Shown here: positions 36,940-38,800 of the stretch, piece by piece
Numbering within the stretch: the first letter of the stretch is position 1
How the letters are laid out: each line of letters opens with the position of its first letter
Assembly: GCA_030377895.1 (NCBI GenBank)
Contig: JAUCGB010000032.1
Coordinates: 1 to 38,800 of the forward strand
Reading direction: 5' to 3'
Source: Anaerolineales bacterium HSG24
Lineage (GTDB): Bacteria > Chloroflexota > Anaerolineae > 4572-78 > J111
DNA length: 38,800 nt
The notes under the pieces: model-generated
Told to the model about the DNA's origin: nothing
Database searches by the model: none
What the model saw: the letters and a program-made list of their open reading frames with translations, nothing else
Position numbers and translations under genes: made by a program

Positions 36940-37986
36940 ATGACTGACATCAAACTAACTGCCTTAGCCAAATGTGCGGGTTGAGCTAGCAAAATGGCTC
37001 CCGAAGCCTTGATGCAGGTTCTGCATCCTTTACAATCTATATTTGCCAACGTTGATCAACCGAATCTGCTGGTTGGGATAGCAGATGATTCGGCCATCTA
37101 CAAACTGAACGAAAACCAAGCAATTGTCAGCACGACTGATTTTTTTACGCCGGTAGTTGATAATCCCTACGATTACGGCGCGATTGCCGCGGCCAACTCG
37201 ATGAGCGATGTGTACGCGATGGGCGGTGAGGTGCTGTTTGCCCTGAACGTGGGCGCGTTTCCGGGCAACATGAAACCAGCCATCATCAGCGAGATTCTGC
37301 GCGGTGGGGCGGAGAAAGTCCTCGAAGCTGGAGCCATCATCGCTGGAGGGCATACCGTCACCGATGATGAGCCGAAATATGGGTTGGCTGTCACCGGATT
37401 GGTTCATCCCGAACGCTTCTTTACCAAAGGTGGCGCGCAAGTGGGCGACCTACTGGTGCTGACCAAACCACTCGGAACCGGCACAATTAGTACAGCCCTC
37501 AAACGTAATCTGGCTGATTTAGCCCATGTAGCGCCCATGGTCGCGTCGATGAAACAGTTGAATCGAGGGGCGGCTCAGGCGTTGCAAGCCGTGGGGCGGA
37601 TAAAGTCGGTTACAGATGTTACAGGTTTTGGTTTGTTGGGGCATGCCTTAGAGATGGTCAAAGACCAAGCCTATAAATTTGTCCTACAGTTCAACCAAAT
37701 TCCACTATTAGCGGGTGCGACAGATTATGCGAATGAGTATATCTTCCCCGGTGGGACGGCAAACAACAAATTGTATGGTGAGTCGTTCGTCATCTTCGAC
37801 TCAACCCTCTCCGACGCAGAGGAGATGTTGCTGTGGGATACTCAAACATCGGGCGGATTATTGATCGCGCTCCCTCCAGATTTGCTGGACGATTTTGCTC
37901 AAACTTACATTGATAATGAATGTAATCAGCCGTTTTGGGTAATTGGCGAGGTTACGCATGGAGAAGGAATAGAGGTTTTACCTTAA
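36940..37986 (+). CDS. selD: Selenophosphate synthase, selenocysteine-containing
   Basis: This 348-residue enzyme makes selenophosphate from selenide and ATP. An ATG at 36940 gives MTDIKLTALAKCAG, then an in-frame TGA (36982-36984), then ASKMAPEALMQVL. The alignment with E. coli SelD (GAG-C17-GCKISPKVL) puts the TGA exactly at catalytic Cys17 and keeps Lys20. Sec at this place is known in many SelD proteins. The rest matches the family: GIADDSAIY, STTDFFTPVVDNPYDYG, ANSMSDVYAMGG and DVTGFGLLGHALEM. With the TGA read as Sec the length equals that of E. coli SelD (347). Starting at the next ATG (36994) would remove the catalytic loop. A SECIS-like hairpin follows the TGA. Confidence 0.93.
36982..37027 (+). 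promoter_or_regulatory. UGA-Sec codon and bacterial SECIS-like hairpin
   Basis: The recoded TGA is at 36982-36984. Starting 26 nt later, GATGCAG (37011-37017) and CTGCATC (37021-37027) form a perfect 7-bp stem with loop GTT. A G is first in the loop, and the loop lies 33 nt after the TGA. Both fit the rule for bacterial SECIS elements (stem-loop about 16-37 nt downstream with a G in the first loop positions), which bind SelB. Confidence 0.75.
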
Positions 37987-37987
37987 A

Positions 37988-38800
37988 ATGACCAAACAAA
38001 AGACATCCCCTAATCAGTTACCCACTATTCTTGACCCGATTAATATCGCTCGGGCCAGACATGCCGCGAGTAAACAAACAACGACGGCATCACATCAAAT
38101 CACCAAAACAGCAAAACCTTCCCCTAAAAAACCCTCCACTACTTTGCCTCAAGCGACCAATCAAGCTAAAAATAACTCCGCCCAAAACTCAATCAATGTC
38201 ATGATTGGCGATACAAATGGTTGTGTATTTCTAGTCGTAGTCGGTTTTGTGTTTTTAATGGGCAGTATTTTGGGGGGCGTGGTCGGTGGCGGAATCGCTC
38301 TATTTGCCACCAATCCTGATGAAATCGCCTTTTTAAGCGTATCGCCCACCCCCATGCCTCAACCGACATCCACTCCGGCTCCGGCGGCAACCTTAACCCC
38401 TACCCCAACGACGATGCCTCAAGTTGCCCCACCGATTGAGAAGGTAATTTTAGATGTGACCAAATCGGTGGTGACGGTCATCAATAAACATGATGAAGAC
38501 CTGTATGAGAGCGACGATGGGCGAGTGGTTGGCTCCGGTGTGATTATCGACGAGCGAGGCTATATCGCCACCAACAACCATGTGGTCAAAAACCCGGGCC
38601 AACTCAGCATTGTCTTGTCTGATGGACGAGAGATTCCGGCCCAGTTAATCGCCTCAAAAGCCGACCAAGATTTAGCCGTTCTAAAAATCAGCCTGATTAA
38701 CTTGCCGATTATCAGTTGGGCCGATTCAACCAAAGTGTTGCCCGGTCAAACTGTCTACGCGGTGGGTAGCCCGCTCGGAGATTTCCCCAATTCGGTCAGC
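37988..38800 (+). CDS. HtrA/DegP-type membrane serine protease (partial, runs off the window)
   Basis: The ATG at 37988 is one base after the selD stop, so they are co-transcribed. The 271 visible residues begin with a cytoplasmic Thr/Pro/Lys-rich region of about 78 residues. A transmembrane helix (VFLVVVGFVFLMGSILGG) and a Pro/Thr linker follow. The trypsin-like domain contains GSGVIIDERGYIATNNHVV (catalytic His) and ADQDLAVLKI (catalytic Asp). The window stops at VGSPLGDFPNSVS, before the catalytic Ser and any PDZ domain. HtrA proteases degrade misfolded envelope proteins. The long cytoplasmic N-terminus is unusual for DegP but frequent in Gram-positive-type HtrA. Confidence 0.9.
   Translation, partial: MTKQKTSPNQLPTILDPINIARARHAASKQTTTASHQITKTAKPSPKKPSTTLPQATNQAKNNSAQNSINVMIGDTNGCVFLVVVGFVFLMGSILGGVVGGGIALFATNPDEIAFLSVSPTPMPQPTSTPAPAATLTPTPTTMPQVAPPIEKVILDVTKSVVTVINKHDEDLYESDDGRVVGSGVIIDERGYIATNNHVVKNPGQLSIVLSDGREIPAQLIASKADQDLAVLKISLINLPIISWADSTKVLPGQTVYAVGSPLGDFPNSVS

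Noticed and set aside
36994..37986. SelD starting at the ATG at 36994
   Set aside because: This would lack the catalytic loop and start in the middle of the conserved SKMAPEAL segment. The upstream frame with TGA as Sec aligns better.

Overview
The window looks like a chromosome segment of a Chloroflexota bacterium (Anaerolineae-like filamentous type). The evidence is indirect: moderate G+C, a site-2 protease, ResB, a GT39-type membrane glycosyltransferase with a C-terminal beta domain, Thr/Pro linkers in secreted proteins, EAD/STAND conflict proteins, and dense palindromic repeats. No rRNA or taxonomic marker beyond pyrG and selD is present, so this placement is an inference.

Left part (1-7.1 kb): a decayed polysaccharide-biosynthesis locus. 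It holds an ISAs1-like transposase end abutting a pseB fragment, a short-chain dehydrogenase tail, and possible further remnants. It is now occupied by a HepT/MntA toxin-antitoxin pair and by a minus-strand operon. That operon runs from a secreted triple lamin-tail protein into five paralogous DUF29-like genes interleaved with two PD-(D/E)XK nuclease-like genes. A strong promoter with an abutting palindromic operator drives it. The same ATTCA-N5-TGAAT operator occurs three times before an EPS-type winged-helix regulator at 31.5 kb, where a sixth DUF29-like remnant also lies.

Middle part (7.1-22.4 kb): accessory DNA. It contains GrpB, a NYN-LOTUS protein, an XRE regulator and a toxin-antitoxin island in which two of three toxins are reduced to stubs. 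A type ISP restriction-modification enzyme with an AT-rich central segment follows. Next comes a conflict cassette: an EAD protein, a STAND NTPase/TPR protein split by a frameshift, and a radical SAM/SPASM enzyme with a Cys-Asp repeat at its own N-terminus. A broken HigA gene and a histidine kinase coupled to a response regulator-AlbA fusion close this part.

Right part (22.6-38.8 kb): mostly core or envelope genes. These are an M50 protease, an LRR protein, an SH3b lipoprotein, a cold-shock protein, CTP synthase (with a candidate attenuator), tRNA-Thr(CGT), ResB, an AbiEii-type pair, a GT39 glycosyltransferase, a secreted zinc-ribbon protein, SelD and the start of an HtrA protease. SelD reads through an in-frame UGA at its catalytic position, followed by a SECIS-like hairpin, so the organism probably decodes selenocysteine.

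Running through the window are several small non-autonomous mobile elements. Two families have terminal inverted repeats and recognisable target-site duplications (9-10 bp, and 12 or 7 bp). Their inner palindromes are exchanged between elements and even occur in frame inside a coding sequence.
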